From: Saccharospirillum sp. MSK14-1
GTDB taxonomy: Bacteria; Pseudomonadota; Gammaproteobacteria; Pseudomonadales; Natronospirillaceae
Length of the DNA stretch: 64,000 nt
Assembly: GCF_003054965.1 (NCBI RefSeq)
Contig: NZ_MIES01000033.1
Location: forward strand, 620,001 to 684,000
Direction: 5' to 3'
Part shown: piece after piece, positions 55,235 through 64,000 of the stretch
Numbering within the stretch: the first letter of the stretch is position 1
Layout: each line of letters begins with the position of its first letter
The notes under the pieces: generated by a model
The model's database searches: none
What the model was told of the DNA's origin: nothing
What the model saw: only the letters and a program-made list of their open reading frames with translations
Made by a program: the position numbers and the translations under genes

Positions 55235-55325
55235 ATAAAGAATCTACTAACAGCCGGTACAGCATCTCAAGATCCAGATCAAAGACTCATCCTAGTCAGA
55301 ACATCAACCACCATTGAGTAACGTC

Positions 55326-55694
55326 ATGCTGTCTGAAGAATCTCGTTACAAACTGCTGAAAGCTCTCGATGCTAATCCAGGTGCCAGCCAACGAGAATTA
55401 GCCCAAGAGCTAGGTATTAGTTTGGGAAAGTTGAATTATTGCTTGAAAGCATTGATAGAAAAGGGTTGGGTCAAGGTTGGAAATTTTACTAAGAACCCTA
55501 AGAAGCTTAGTTATGTATACTTATTGACTCCTGCTGGTTTGGAAGAAAAATCAAATGTCACAGTTGAATTCTTGAGAAAAAAAATAAATGAGTACGAGGA
55601 ACTAAAAAAAGAAATTAATTGCCTAAAAGGCGAGGTTGGCATAAGGGTTGATGATTGGCCAATAGTTAATGATGATGTCGATTATCGATTTTAG
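55326..55694 (+). CDS. EPS-associated MarR-family transcriptional regulator
   Basis: Winged-helix regulator of 122 residues of the group found at the head of exopolysaccharide clusters. It begins MLSEESRYKLLKALDANPG, with helix-turn-helix SQRELAQELGISLGKLNYCL and a following winged part (LSYVYLLTPAGLEEKS); a coiled-coil C-terminus follows. The ATG at 55326 is preferred to a TTG at 55314 because it gives the usual N-terminus. Its first half is GC-balanced while the second half becomes AT-rich, marking the entry into the transferred cluster. Confidence 0.85.
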   Translation: MLSEESRYKLLKALDANPGASQRELAQELGISLGKLNYCLKALIEKGWVKVGNFTKNPKKLSYVYLLTPAGLEEKSNVTVEFLRKKINEYEELKKEINCLKGEVGIRVDDWPIVNDDVDYRF

Positions 55695-55737
55695 CTGAGT
55701 AGGTCGCTTTGAAATCCGATATAGAAGGAATTAATGA

Positions 55738-56718
55738 GTGTATCTATTAGTGTATCTTTTCCCTTTTTTTCTCCTACTGCCCGCTTACTTTTTTAAGGCC
55801 TCTTTTTTAATTAGGTTTTTCATTCTTGCATCAGCCTTATATGCATTTTTACTTTTAGCTTATCGTGTGGGAGTGGGATGGGACTACTATAGTTATTACA
55901 ATTCATATGTATCTGGTGTTGTATATAGTGAACCTCTATCCGGGGTGGTTTTTAAAGTTTCATATTTTATAGGTGATGTAAGGTCGCTCTATGTGATTTT
56001 TGCACTAATTGCTATAGTGCCACCAGCATTTGTTGCGATTAATGAAAAAGCTCCTCGGATACTTTTTATCTATCTTGCAATACCAGTTTTTTTTATCGAA
56101 TCTTTTAGCTTGATGAGGCAAGCCTCTGCTATTTCTGTAATGATATTATCCTTTTACTATATGAAAGAAAGGAGAAGTATTTTAGGTTTTTTTTGGGGGG
56201 GCGTAAGTCTTCTATTTCATTATAGTGGCTTTGTTTTTTTTGTATTCTTTATTTTTTTGAGGTTATTTGGAAATATAGAATGGAAAACTATAATAGTGAT
56301 CCTGTTTATTGTGTCTTGCATGTTTATAGGTGCTCTTTATGATCAAGTGTCGATATATTTCGAGAAAATAAAGTTCTATACTGGAGACGGTGATTATGGC
56401 TATAAAATGCTCATTTTTATGGCCGTGTACTGTGTTGGTCTATTTCCATTCTTAGGACGGGAAGGTCGTTGGGTGCTGCTTTCTGGTGTGTTTCTTTATA
56501 TCGCTGCCACAAAGCTTGATCCAGTATTTGTTAGATTGTCTTATTTCTTTTTTATTCCTGCCTGTTTTGTTTGTGTTAAATTAAAAGTTAACGAAAATAT
56601 TAAATTTGGTGTCAGTGAAACCTATTTTATTGTAGGGTTTTTACTGGCTCTTTATGTTAAAAGCCAACAAATAAAATCTGGCTTCTTCCCTTATCATGGT
56701 GAAATTTTATGGATGTAA
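55738..56718 (+). CDS. Wzy-like polysaccharide polymerase (EpsG family)
   Basis: Polytopic inner-membrane protein of 326 residues with about ten hydrophobic segments. It would join repeat units in a Wzx/Wzy pathway. The motif YRVGVGWDYYSYYNSY in the first periplasmic region and RQASAISVMILSFYYMK match the EpsG/Wzy group. The GTG start follows AGGAATTAAT. Composition is strongly AT-rich. It overlaps the next gene by 10 bases. Polymerases are too divergent for the linkage to be predicted. Confidence 0.8.
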   Translation: MYLLVYLFPFFLLLPAYFFKASFLIRFFILASALYAFLLLAYRVGVGWDYYSYYNSYVSGVVYSEPLSGVVFKVSYFIGDVRSLYVIFALIAIVPPAFVAINEKAPRILFIYLAIPVFFIESFSLMRQASAISVMILSFYYMKERRSILGFFWGGVSLLFHYSGFVFFVFFIFLRLFGNIEWKTIIVILFIVSCMFIGALYDQVSIYFEKIKFYTGDGDYGYKMLIFMAVYCVGLFPFLGREGRWVLLSGVFLYIAATKLDPVFVRLSYFFFIPACFVCVKLKVNENIKFGVSETYFIVGFLLALYVKSQQIKSGFFPYHGEILWM

Positions 56719-57704
56719 TAGTATCACCTAGAAAGCATGGGCATTTCTTAAGTTACTTCGAATTGATAAAAAGAAAATACCCTGATGCAGCATGGGTGGT
56801 GGAGTCAAATGCCTTTAACTTGTTCGCGGGTTTTTTTAAAAAATCTAGATTTTTCCCATGCAAAAAAAATAGATTTTTCTTTTTGCATGGTGAGCTGCAG
56901 GTGCTAATGAGCATACTCGCTAGAATAGTATCGCCAGTATCTTCTATACATGTAATATTCTACAACTGTTTGTCAAACAGAAGTGGAGTAGAGAAATTTT
57001 TGATAAATTTTTTGTTTGTTTTCATGAGGGGTCTGGGTATAAATGTAAGATATCTTGAGGTGGATTCTTTTAAAAAATATTCGCCTGGATTTTATTTCTG
57101 TAAGAATATATCAGATCCGGTTTTGCTAAATAATATTAATAATGCTGATGATAGTCCAGCAAAACCATCTAGTGTGAATGTTCTTGTGCCTGGCTATATA
57201 GAAAAGAGGAAATCTGTAATTGAGATTATTCAGGCATTAAAAGAGTTGTCTTGTGTGTATTGCCATCTCAATTTCCATATTAGAGTGGTTGGTGAAAGTG
57301 ATAGTCAATATATTGGTGATGTTATAAGTGAATGTAATAAGAGCTGTAGTGAGAATTTTAATGTCCAAGTTTTGAACTATCGTATAAGCGATCAAGAACT
57401 AAGTGAGTACTTTAATAATGCAAATATTATAATGGCTATTTATAAAAAACATTATGGTTCCTCAGGGGTTGTCATTAATTCTGTTTTGTATAATAAGGCT
57501 ATTGTTTTCGTTGCTGAGGGGGTGCTTTTCGGTTATGCAGCTGATCTCGGATTGCAAGGTTTGCCAAGGGATGCTAATAAGGGTGAAATATACCGATATG
57601 TTTCAAAGCTGATTAATAGTGGAATGAAAGCGCAGTATTCTACAATTAAAAAAAGTGAGTTTTTGACGAAGCACAGTGTTGAACACTTCCTGGATTGTTT
57701 ATGA
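56709..57704 (+). CDS. Putative GT-B glycosyltransferase
   Basis: A 331-residue cytoplasmic or membrane-associated protein, probably a GT-B glycosyltransferase. The C-terminal half has the shape of a group 1 transferase: VNVLVPGYIEKRKSVIEIIQ, then FHIRVVGES, then ANIIMAIYKKHYGSSGVVIN, which resembles the nucleotide-sugar region where an E-x7-E motif is usual but is not evident here. The N-terminus is divergent. It overlaps wzy upstream and the pyruvyltransferase gene downstream. The sugar is unknown. Confidence 0.66.
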   Translation: MDVIVSPRKHGHFLSYFELIKRKYPDAAWVVESNAFNLFAGFFKKSRFFPCKKNRFFFLHGELQVLMSILARIVSPVSSIHVIFYNCLSNRSGVEKFLINFLFVFMRGLGINVRYLEVDSFKKYSPGFYFCKNISDPVLLNNINNADDSPAKPSSVNVLVPGYIEKRKSVIEIIQALKELSCVYCHLNFHIRVVGESDSQYIGDVISECNKSCSENFNVQVLNYRISDQELSEYFNNANIIMAIYKKHYGSSGVVINSVLYNKAIVFVAEGVLFGYAADLGLQGLPRDANKGEIYRYVSKLINSGMKAQYSTIKKSEFLTKHSVEHFLDCL

Positions 57705-58690
57705 AAGATGTTATATTACTAAATTCTACAGCGACATATAATCATATGGGTTGCTATCTCACTATGGCTGGGCTGAAGAGATTCTTGAGCTCGGTGGGTG
57801 GTAATGTGAGGTATGAGTTACCGGTTAATAGACCCTTTCCTGCTGGGTTGAAAGATTTCATTGATAAAAATAAAGATGTCTATATTGTCATAAATGGTGA
57901 AGGTACTTTGCATGATGATCAAGAATATGCGAAATACTTAATTAATAGTTGTTCTCCATTTAGTGATAGGGTCGTGCTGTTAAATGCGCAATATAGAAAT
58001 ATGTCAGAAAATTTTAACAGTTTGGTATCTGAATTTCCTATAGTCCAAGTCCGAACTAAATTTGACCTCGGATATGCGCAAGATAAAGGGATAAATGCTT
58101 TATATTGTCCTGATATGCTATTTTTCTCTGGGGTGTCATCATTAAATCAAAAGTCACATAATAAAATAGTTATAACGGACTCTCATTCTGAGCAGTCGTC
58201 AGCAGATCTTACTGGCTTTTTTTGCCGTAAAGAATATTTTTCAAAATGGGTGGATTTTCACTACAGAGTTGGATCTGCTTCAAAATACGAACCTTATATG
58301 CAGGCCTTACTTAATGTTGCTGTTGCATTTAATTTTTATTCACAAACTAGCTTTTTGAATAAAAAAAATAAGCACTACTTTGATGAACTTTTATCATTAA
58401 TTTCAGGTGCAAAATGCTTGGTGACTGGGCGTTACCATGCGGCATGTATGGCAATATTATTTAATGTTCCACTGGTATATCATTATTCAAATACATCAAA
58501 AATCAAAGATTTGTGTAATGACTGGGAGTATGGTGTTCCATATGATAAATCAGTCGATTCCAATGCCATGCTTAACATGGCTATAAGTGATTCTAACTCT
58601 TGGAGTTTGGGCGTAGGGGAGCGGGTAAATAGAAAAATGAAAGTTCAATATGATAATTTGAAATCTACAGTAAATGAAATTTTTAAATAG
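57701..58690 (+). CDS. Polysaccharide pyruvyltransferase family protein
   Basis: Predicted to add a pyruvate ketal from PEP to a sugar, giving the polymer negative charge; 329 residues. Family signs are the early VINGEGTLHDD and the later GRYHAACMAILFNVPLVYHY (G-R-x-H motif) followed by SNTSKIKDL. I chose the ATG at 57701, which overlaps the previous stop, over a TTG at 57695. Some members of this family are sulfation- or glycosyl-related without pyruvyl activity, so the reaction is inferred. Confidence 0.78.
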   Translation: MKDVILLNSTATYNHMGCYLTMAGLKRFLSSVGGNVRYELPVNRPFPAGLKDFIDKNKDVYIVINGEGTLHDDQEYAKYLINSCSPFSDRVVLLNAQYRNMSENFNSLVSEFPIVQVRTKFDLGYAQDKGINALYCPDMLFFSGVSSLNQKSHNKIVITDSHSEQSSADLTGFFCRKEYFSKWVDFHYRVGSASKYEPYMQALLNVAVAFNFYSQTSFLNKKNKHYFDELLSLISGAKCLVTGRYHAACMAILFNVPLVYHYSNTSKIKDLCNDWEYGVPYDKSVDSNAMLNMAISDSNSWSLGVGERVNRKMKVQYDNLKSTVNEIFK

Positions 58691-59819
58691 TTTATTTTTT
58701 AAAAGCTTCGGCCCCATATCGGGCTATTTAATATTGTACTTGTCGTCAGTTTATTATTCAGAAAGTTTTGCGAAAAATATCATTGAAATTCAATATTGCA
58801 TGCTTATATCTGTCGGGCTTTTTTCGCAAGGTTTCAGGCAAAAGTATTTCTCTTATCTTAAGGAGTTCAGTGGAGAAAAAAATATTTTTTCCGTTCGTTC
58901 AATGCTTTTAATCTTGATTTTGTGGGGCTTGATTGTAACCTTCGCTGTTATATTCTTTACCCCTCTCTCTGGGGAGGGTTTTTATATAAACCGAGTCCAT
59001 TTTTTTATTTTAATCTTGGTTTTTAGTTTTGGCTACATTTTATTGTCTGTTAGCTATGCAGATCATTGGCGTTTGGGTCGGTTATATGTTAGCTATCTGA
59101 TAGATAGTTTATTTAATATATGTTTATTGTTTTCAATATTTTTGGGGCTTTATGTTGGGTTTTCAATTTGGTTTTGGATGGCTGCTTTTCTATTGGTTGC
59201 AGTTATATTTGGGCTTGTTTTTTTTCGGAATAATAGTTTATTTTTTGATAAAGATTTAGCCTATGCGGCGATGACAAGCCAAGTTGTTGTTTTTATATCT
59301 TATTTTGAGGTTTTTTTTATTGCTAATATGGACTCTTCTGGGGTGGTTTATTATCGCTACATTATTATCACTTCGTTTTTGCTCGTTACGTTACTAAATA
59401 TGATTAAACAGCAGTATTTGGTAAGTAATACGCCAAGTATTAATTTGGGGTTTTTATTTGTAGTTTTTATACTTTCAATCTTCATGTCATTTTTTTCATT
59501 TTTTGGTTCTGTTGTCTTCGGAATTGAAGTGAATATATATATAGTGGCTTTTATTTTTTTGTTTGGATGTATATTGCAGGTCTTCCTATCAATTTTGAAT
59601 TTTGATTTTTTTAGAAGTAAAAGTTCAGCTTTCTTGTTTTTGTCGAACATCATGACCGCTATTACTTTGGCTCTGTATATCTTTATTTTTAGTGGGTTTG
59701 AGAGAATAGGGGTTTACGATTTGTTGTTAATTAAATCTGGGGCTATATGGATTGGTGTATTTTATCTTTTGTTATTCTATTTTTTTTATGCAAAGAAAAG
59801 AGTTAAGGCTAAAGTATGA
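58674..59819 (+). CDS. Wzx-like polysaccharide flippase or related membrane protein
   Basis: Highly hydrophobic protein of 381 residues with about ten to twelve membrane segments, strongly AT-rich gene. Its place among transferase genes and beside a Wzy-like polymerase, and its N-terminal NSLFFKSFGPISGYLILYLS, fit a MATE/Wzx-type lipid-linked oligosaccharide flippase. It is somewhat short (typical Wzx 400-480), and no decisive motif exists for this family. Its start overlaps the upstream gene by 17 bases. Confidence 0.66.
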   Translation: MKFLNSLFFKSFGPISGYLILYLSSVYYSESFAKNIIEIQYCMLISVGLFSQGFRQKYFSYLKEFSGEKNIFSVRSMLLILILWGLIVTFAVIFFTPLSGEGFYINRVHFFILILVFSFGYILLSVSYADHWRLGRLYVSYLIDSLFNICLLFSIFLGLYVGFSIWFWMAAFLLVAVIFGLVFFRNNSLFFDKDLAYAAMTSQVVVFISYFEVFFIANMDSSGVVYYRYIIITSFLLVTLLNMIKQQYLVSNTPSINLGFLFVVFILSIFMSFFSFFGSVVFGIEVNIYIVAFIFLFGCILQVFLSILNFDFFRSKSSAFLFLSNIMTAITLALYIFIFSGFERIGVYDLLLIKSGAIWIGVFYLLLFYFFYAKKRVKAKV

Positions 59820-60769
59820 AGATATTATATGTATGTTTTGAGTGGGAGGGTTCTGATGGAGGGGCAATATATGATAAAAAGCTTGTTCGTGCTTTACGAG
59901 ACACGGGTAATGAAGTCGTAACATATAAGATAAGCCGGCAAAAGTTAAAAAGAGCGCTGTTTCCGGTTTGGGTGAAAAAAATACCTTTGGAAGTATTAAA
60001 AGAAATTAGAAGCTTGGCAGGAAATTACGAAAATATCTGTGTTTCGCATGAGGCATTGCTGGAAGTTGTTATTGAACTAAAGCCTACACTTTTCATTGTT
60101 CATAATTATTTTCCGGTTTTTGAGTTTAAAGGTAATAAGTTTATCGAAGAATTATATCGATTTGGTGCTGAAGGTGCCTTTGCACGAGCATTTAATAATT
60201 GTGAGAACGTGTTGTTTCTTAGTTTTAGGGAATTTAATAATGTTAAAAATGAAGTTAATTCTTTTAAGGCTATATACTTACCTCCAGGGGTTTCTGAAAA
60301 GACAAAAAGGGCTGAAAGAAGTTTTGAGTATAATGTTATAGAAAGATATGGGACAACTGAATGGTTGCCCAAAAAAATATCATCTCTAAGTTCTGGAGAG
60401 ATAAAAAAATTACGCTCTTATGGGATAGTTATTTCGAAAGGCAAAGAGGATTTTCGTTCGTTTATGTTGATCGAAGATAGGTTTTTGTCTGGATTCAAGC
60501 TAAAGCTATTGGATGGTTTGTATAATGGGGATTTTGTTTTATCGATGGCTGATTTAGATGAAGAGATTAAAGCGCTAGGTTTGCCTATCGTGCCCTATGT
60601 CTATATTCCAGGTTTTTCGAGTCTCATTGACTTTATTAAAGATGATGCATTCGGGCGGAGGCATATTTGTTATACCCATAATGAGTACTCTAAGCTTAAA
60701 TCATATATAGAGGATAAATTTTCCTGGAACTCTATTGCTTTTTCTTTGGTGAAAGAAGTATATGGCTGA
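59816..60769 (+). CDS. Putative glycosyltransferase, divergent
   Basis: A 317-residue protein starting MKILYVCFEWEGSDGGAIYD, the beta-strand and glycine-rich opening of GT-B glycosyltransferases, with LVRALRDTGNEVVTYKIS next. The C-terminal half contains FKLKLLDGLYNGDFVLSMAD, similar in place to the donor-binding region. No catalytic motif can be named with confidence. It overlaps both neighbours, so it is made as part of the operon. The donor sugar is unknown. Confidence 0.6.
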   Translation: MKILYVCFEWEGSDGGAIYDKKLVRALRDTGNEVVTYKISRQKLKRALFPVWVKKIPLEVLKEIRSLAGNYENICVSHEALLEVVIELKPTLFIVHNYFPVFEFKGNKFIEELYRFGAEGAFARAFNNCENVLFLSFREFNNVKNEVNSFKAIYLPPGVSEKTKRAERSFEYNVIERYGTTEWLPKKISSLSSGEIKKLRSYGIVISKGKEDFRSFMLIEDRFLSGFKLKLLDGLYNGDFVLSMADLDEEIKALGLPIVPYVYIPGFSSLIDFIKDDAFGRRHICYTHNEYSKLKSYIEDKFSWNSIAFSLVKEVYG

Positions 60770-61700
60770 TTTATATATAATAAATCATGGGTACCATTAT
60801 GAATATGTTAAAAATAAAATTGGTTCCCATGATGCAGTTGGTGTGGTTGGGTCGGTTGATGTCGAGAAGAGAATTTTTAGGGTGCCTCATTTCGAATCTT
60901 CAAGTATTTTGCAAAAAATATTAATAAGATTTGTTATGATTAAACTTCATTTCCTTATTGTTAAATATGATAGGGTTATATTTTTGGGTTGCCAAGATTG
61001 GGTTTCCTATAAGCTATATAAAAAAATAAAAGAAAATAAGGTTTTTTATGTGGCTGATAATATCGAATTCTATCTCAGGCCTAACCTTGGTGTGAAGTTA
61101 GATGTTGAGCGGAAATCTGATTTTCGATTTTTATTGAAGCTTTTTTTATATGGTCTTTTTGTTGAATACTATCGGGGTGAAGTGAGTTATGTTCTAAATA
61201 GATTTGTTTTCCCGCTGAATAAGAGTAGGCCAATACTTCATAATATGGTTCTTGATGGTGAAAAATTAGAGCTGCCTGTTGATGTTGAGAGTAAGTCTCG
61301 TAGGGTATTTATATCTCAGCCTTACTATATTGATTATGGAATAGATCTTTATGCTTGGTGTGAGCAAGTAAGGTCTGTAGTACATAGCTTGGGTATTCAT
61401 TTTGTAAAAATACATCCTAGGGATAGCGTAAAGTATCTACACGTTCTTGAGAGTATGGGTATTAGATGTTTTGAAGCAAAGCTGTCTAGTAAGGATATTA
61501 TTTTTGGGGTTTTTTCTACTTTAATGCTTCAGGCTGCTTTTTCTAAAACCACTGTTTTTAGCGTTTTTGCTGATTTTGAATACCTGTTGCCTGATGAGTA
61601 TGTGACTGTTGTAAGACAACTATCAGCTATTTTTGATGTTGGTCTGACTTCTGAAAATTTTTGGAATCCGAATAGCCTAAATTGGTTGGAGAGTAAATGA
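60762..61700 (+). CDS. Putative glycosyltransferase resembling GT52/polysialyltransferases
   Basis: A 312-residue protein with features of the sialyltransferase-like GT-B families: [20 protein letters not shown] (H-P motif that binds the nucleotide phosphate) and [15 protein letters not shown] (the S-T motif), in the expected order near residues 215 and 250. The N-terminus [17 protein letters not shown] also fits. No sialic acid synthesis genes are in the window, so another CMP-linked or nucleotide sugar may be used. It overlaps both neighbouring genes. Confidence 0.62.
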   Translation: MADLYIINHGYHYEYVKNKIGSHDAVGVVGSVDVEKRIFRVPHFESSSILQKILIRFVMIKLHFLIVKYDRVIFLGCQDWVSYKLYKKIKENKVFYVADNIEFYLRPNLGVKLDVERKSDFRFLLKLFLYGLFVEYYRGEVSYVLNRFVFPLNKSRPILHNMVLDGEKLELPVDVESKSRRVFISQPYYIDYGIDLYAWCEQVRSVVHSLGIHFVKIHPRDSVKYLHVLESMGIRCFEAKLSSKDIIFGVFSTLMLQAAFSKTTVFSVFADFEYLLPDEYVTVVRQLSAIFDVGLTSENFWNPNSLNWLESK

Positions 61701-62815
61701 AAAAAGCATTAATTACAGGTGTTACTGGGCAAGACGGTTCTTATCTTGCAGAGTTTTTGCTAGATAAAGGGTATGAAGTTCATGGTATAAAGCGCAGGGC
61801 TTCATTATTTAATACCCAAAGAATTGATCAGATATATCAAGACCCACATGTTGAACATCAAAATTTTGTTTTGCATTATGGGGACTTAACAGATTCATCT
61901 AACATAACTAGAATACTTCAGGAAATACAGCCAGATGAGGTGTATAATTTAGGAGCTCAATCCCATGTTGCAGTTAGTTTTGAGTCACCGGAGTACACTG
62001 CTGATGTTGATGCTATGGGAACTCTTAGATTATTAGAGGCAATTAGGTTTTTGGGGTTAGAGAAAAAAACACGATTTTATCAAGCATCAACATCTGAATT
62101 ATACGGTTTAGTTCAAGAAATACCGCAATGTGAAACTACTCCATTTCACCCTCGGTCACCATATGCAGTTGCAAAGCTTTATGCGTATTGGATTACAGTT
62201 AATTATAGGGAGGCATATGGTATTTATGCTTGTAATGGTATTTTATTCAATCATGAGTCCCCCCGTCGTGGTGAAACTTTTGTAACCCGTAAAATTACTA
62301 GAGGTTTAGCTAATATAGCTCAAGGCTTAGAGACTTGTTTGTATATGGGTAATATGGATGCCTTGCGCGATTGGGGACATGCAAAAGATTATGTTCGCAT
62401 GCAATGGATGATGCTACAGCAAGACCAACCGGAAGATTTCGTTATTGCTACCGGCTTACAATATTCAGTTCGACAATTTATTGAATGGTCAGCTGCTGAG
62501 CTTGGTATAAGCCTTCGTTTTGAAGGGAAGGGGGATGAAGAGGTAGCAGTAGTTGATGCTATTGAAGGTGATAACGCTCCAGCATTGAAGGTGGGTGATA
62601 CTATTGTAAAAGTAGATCCTAGGTACTTTAGACCAGCAGAAGTGGAAACTCTTTTAGGCGACCCTTCAAAGGCAAAGGATAAGCTTGGGTGGACACCAGA
62701 AATTACTGCGCAGGAAATGTGTGTGGAGATGGTCGCAGTGGATTTAAAGGAAGCAAAACGTCATGCGCTTCTAAAAGATCATGGATTTGATGTTTCTTTT
62801 TCAGTAGAGAATTGA
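61697..62815 (+). CDS. gmd: GDP-mannose 4,6-dehydratase
   Basis: First step from GDP-mannose to GDP-L-fucose (or GDP-rhamnose/perosamine precursors), 372 residues, short-chain dehydrogenase fold. NADP-binding [37 protein letters not shown], the catalytic STSELYG and [20 protein letters not shown] (Y-x3-K) and [17 protein letters not shown] are all present. It overlaps the transferase upstream by 4 bases. GDP-mannose would come from ManC encoded at 44.6 kb. Confidence 0.98.
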   Translation: MKKALITGVTGQDGSYLAEFLLDKGYEVHGIKRRASLFNTQRIDQIYQDPHVEHQNFVLHYGDLTDSSNITRILQEIQPDEVYNLGAQSHVAVSFESPEYTADVDAMGTLRLLEAIRFLGLEKKTRFYQASTSELYGLVQEIPQCETTPFHPRSPYAVAKLYAYWITVNYREAYGIYACNGILFNHESPRRGETFVTRKITRGLANIAQGLETCLYMGNMDALRDWGHAKDYVRMQWMMLQQDQPEDFVIATGLQYSVRQFIEWSAAELGISLRFEGKGDEEVAVVDAIEGDNAPALKVGDTIVKVDPRYFRPAEVETLLGDPSKAKDKLGWTPEITAQEMCVEMVAVDLKEAKRHALLKDHGFDVSFSVEN

Positions 62816-62822
62816 GACGGTT

Positions 62823-63791
62823 ATGAGTAAACAAAGAGTTTTCGTTGCTGGCCACAGTGGTATGGTGGGTTCTGCTTTGAGTCGTCGTTTGAAAGACTGC
62901 GATAATTTTGAATTAGTGGTTCGGAATAGAAGTGAACTTAACTTACTGGACCAAGCGTCAGTAAGTCTTTTCTTTGAAGAAGAACGGATTGATCAAGTTT
63001 ACTTGGCTGCTGCTAAAGTGGGTGGTATTCACGCCAATAATAAGTATCCAGCGGAGTTCATATATGAAAACCTAATGATAGAAGCGAATATTATTCATTC
63101 GGCGCATATCTCAGGTATTCAAAAGCTTCTATTTCTTGGCTCATCCTGCATATATCCTAAGCTGGCCGAACAACCAATGTCGGAGGATGCTTTGCTTACA
63201 GGTCTTTTAGAACCAACTAACGAACCCTATGCAATTGCAAAGATAGCAGGAATAAAGCTTTGTGAAAGTTACAACAGGCAATATGGTCGTGATTACCGTA
63301 GTGTAATGCCCACCAATTTGTATGGCCCAAATGATAATTTTCATCCAGAACATTCACATGTTCTTCCAGCCCTCATAAGACGATTTCATGAGGCAACCCA
63401 AAATGGTGAAGCTAAAGTTGTTGTTTGGGGAAGTGGTAATCCCAAAAGAGAATTTCTCCATGTAGATGATATGGCGAGTGCAAGCATACATATCATGCAG
63501 CTTGATGAGCTGACATATAAAAGCAGTACCGAGCCTATGCTGTCACATATTAATGTTGGAACTGGAGTAGACTGTTCGATTCGCGAGTTGGCTGATATTG
63601 TGGCTTCAGTTGTTGGGTTTTCAGGCAAGATTGAGTTCGATGCTTCTAAGCCCGATGGGGCTCCAAGAAAATTAATGTCTGTATCTCGTCTAAGTAATTT
63701 GGGTTGGAATTACTCTATTTCGCTTAAGCAAGGTATTGAGAAAACATATCAGTGGTTCTTAGAAAATAATAAAGAGTATCGCTCTATTTAA
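62823..63791 (+). CDS. fcl: GDP-L-fucose synthase
   Basis: Epimerase/reductase converting the Gmd product to GDP-L-fucose with NADPH, 322 residues. Motifs are [14 protein letters not shown], the conserved [35 protein letters not shown], and the catalytic [20 protein letters not shown]. It lies 7 bases after gmd, so fucose is a predicted constituent of the polysaccharide. Confidence 0.97.
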   Translation: MSKQRVFVAGHSGMVGSALSRRLKDCDNFELVVRNRSELNLLDQASVSLFFEEERIDQVYLAAAKVGGIHANNKYPAEFIYENLMIEANIIHSAHISGIQKLLFLGSSCIYPKLAEQPMSEDALLTGLLEPTNEPYAIAKIAGIKLCESYNRQYGRDYRSVMPTNLYGPNDNFHPEHSHVLPALIRRFHEATQNGEAKVVVWGSGNPKREFLHVDDMASASIHIMQLDELTYKSSTEPMLSHINVGTGVDCSIRELADIVASVVGFSGKIEFDASKPDGAPRKLMSVSRLSNLGWNYSISLKQGIEKTYQWFLENNKEYRSI

Positions 63792-63807
63792 ATTTCGGAG
63801 TGCGGCG

Positions 63808-64000
63808 TGAAAATATCATTAATTACTGCCTGTTATAATAGTGAAGAAACAATTAGGCAGACACTCGAGTCTGTTAAACAACAATCCTACTCCAGCCTTG
63901 AGTACATAGTTATTGATGGCGGATCATCAGACGCAACTTTAGATATAGTGGAAGAGTATCGTGATACGATCTCTTTGTTAATATCAGAGCCTGATAAAGG
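63808..64000 (+). CDS. Family 2 glycosyltransferase, cut by window end
   Basis: GTG start at 63808 with CGGAG upstream. The first 64 residues read KISLITACYNSEETIRQTLE, then an EYIVIDGGSSDAT segment with the DGGS/D signature that binds the nucleotide-sugar diphosphate, and end at PDKG. This is the WcaA/WcaE-like GT2 start. The gene continues beyond the window. Confidence 0.88.

Overview
The window looks like a chromosomal segment of a marine-type gammaproteobacterium, most probably an Oceanospirillales-like lineage. This is inferred from gene content and order (rnfABCDGE-nth, metG next to mrp, a PduO-type cobalamin adenosyltransferase, a DUF294-DnaQ pair, an RfaH/ops system). Most of it is moderately GC-rich housekeeping DNA. 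Two stretches differ in base composition: a small AT-richer island at about 23.39-25.7 kb and a strongly AT-rich polysaccharide cluster from about 55.3 kb to the right edge.

Layout. 0-4.6 kb: a polyamine-type ABC importer (ATPase, binding protein, two permeases). 4.6-8.5 kb, minus strand: gcvH-gcvP-gcvR of glycine cleavage, without gcvT. 8.6-12.1 kb, minus strand: a small unknown protein, a cob(I)alamin adenosyltransferase, an orphan PAS histidine kinase and a ketopantoate reductase. 12.2-15.2 kb: a cNMP/CBS/DUF294 protein, a DnaQ-fold exonuclease and a small exported protein. 15.3-17.4 kb: groES-groEL behind a sigma-32-like promoter. 17.5-21.1 kb: gspN-gspC-gspD of type II secretion. 21.3-23.2 kb: a divergent EamA transporter/LysR pair. 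23.3-26.2 kb: a small island of unknown genes bounded by structured multi-hairpin repeats and a 17-bp copy of part of the tRNA-Ser(UGA) gene. 26.3-36 kb: a YqfO-like protein, adk, ppc, an aldehyde dehydrogenase, two Nudix enzymes, a HTH protein and a DegV-like protein. 35.4-41.4 kb, minus strand: rnfABCDGE-nth. 41.5-44.4 kb: an EamA transporter and metG.

The right third (44.6-64 kb) is largely devoted to building a surface polysaccharide. ManC makes GDP-mannose, which Gmd and Fcl convert to GDP-L-fucose. Ugd makes UDP-glucuronate and has a convincing triple Pho box upstream. CysC, a SLC13-type permease and CysQ form a PAPS/PAP module that would suit a sulfated product. An RfaH-like antiterminator gene is followed at once by an exact ops core and then by a tightly overlapping AT-rich operon: an EPS-associated MarR-type regulator, a Wzy-like polymerase, three divergent glycosyltransferases, a pyruvyltransferase, a Wzx-like flippase, gmd, fcl and a family 2 glycosyltransferase cut by the window end. 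Between cysQ and the rfaH-like gene lie a lamin-tail/metzincin lipoprotein and a coupled small lipoprotein of unknown role.

The least explained elements are the repeat-bounded island beside tRNA-Ser with its covarying hairpins, the Pho-box-controlled ugd, and the RfaH/ops-controlled polysaccharide operon with its unfamiliar transferases.
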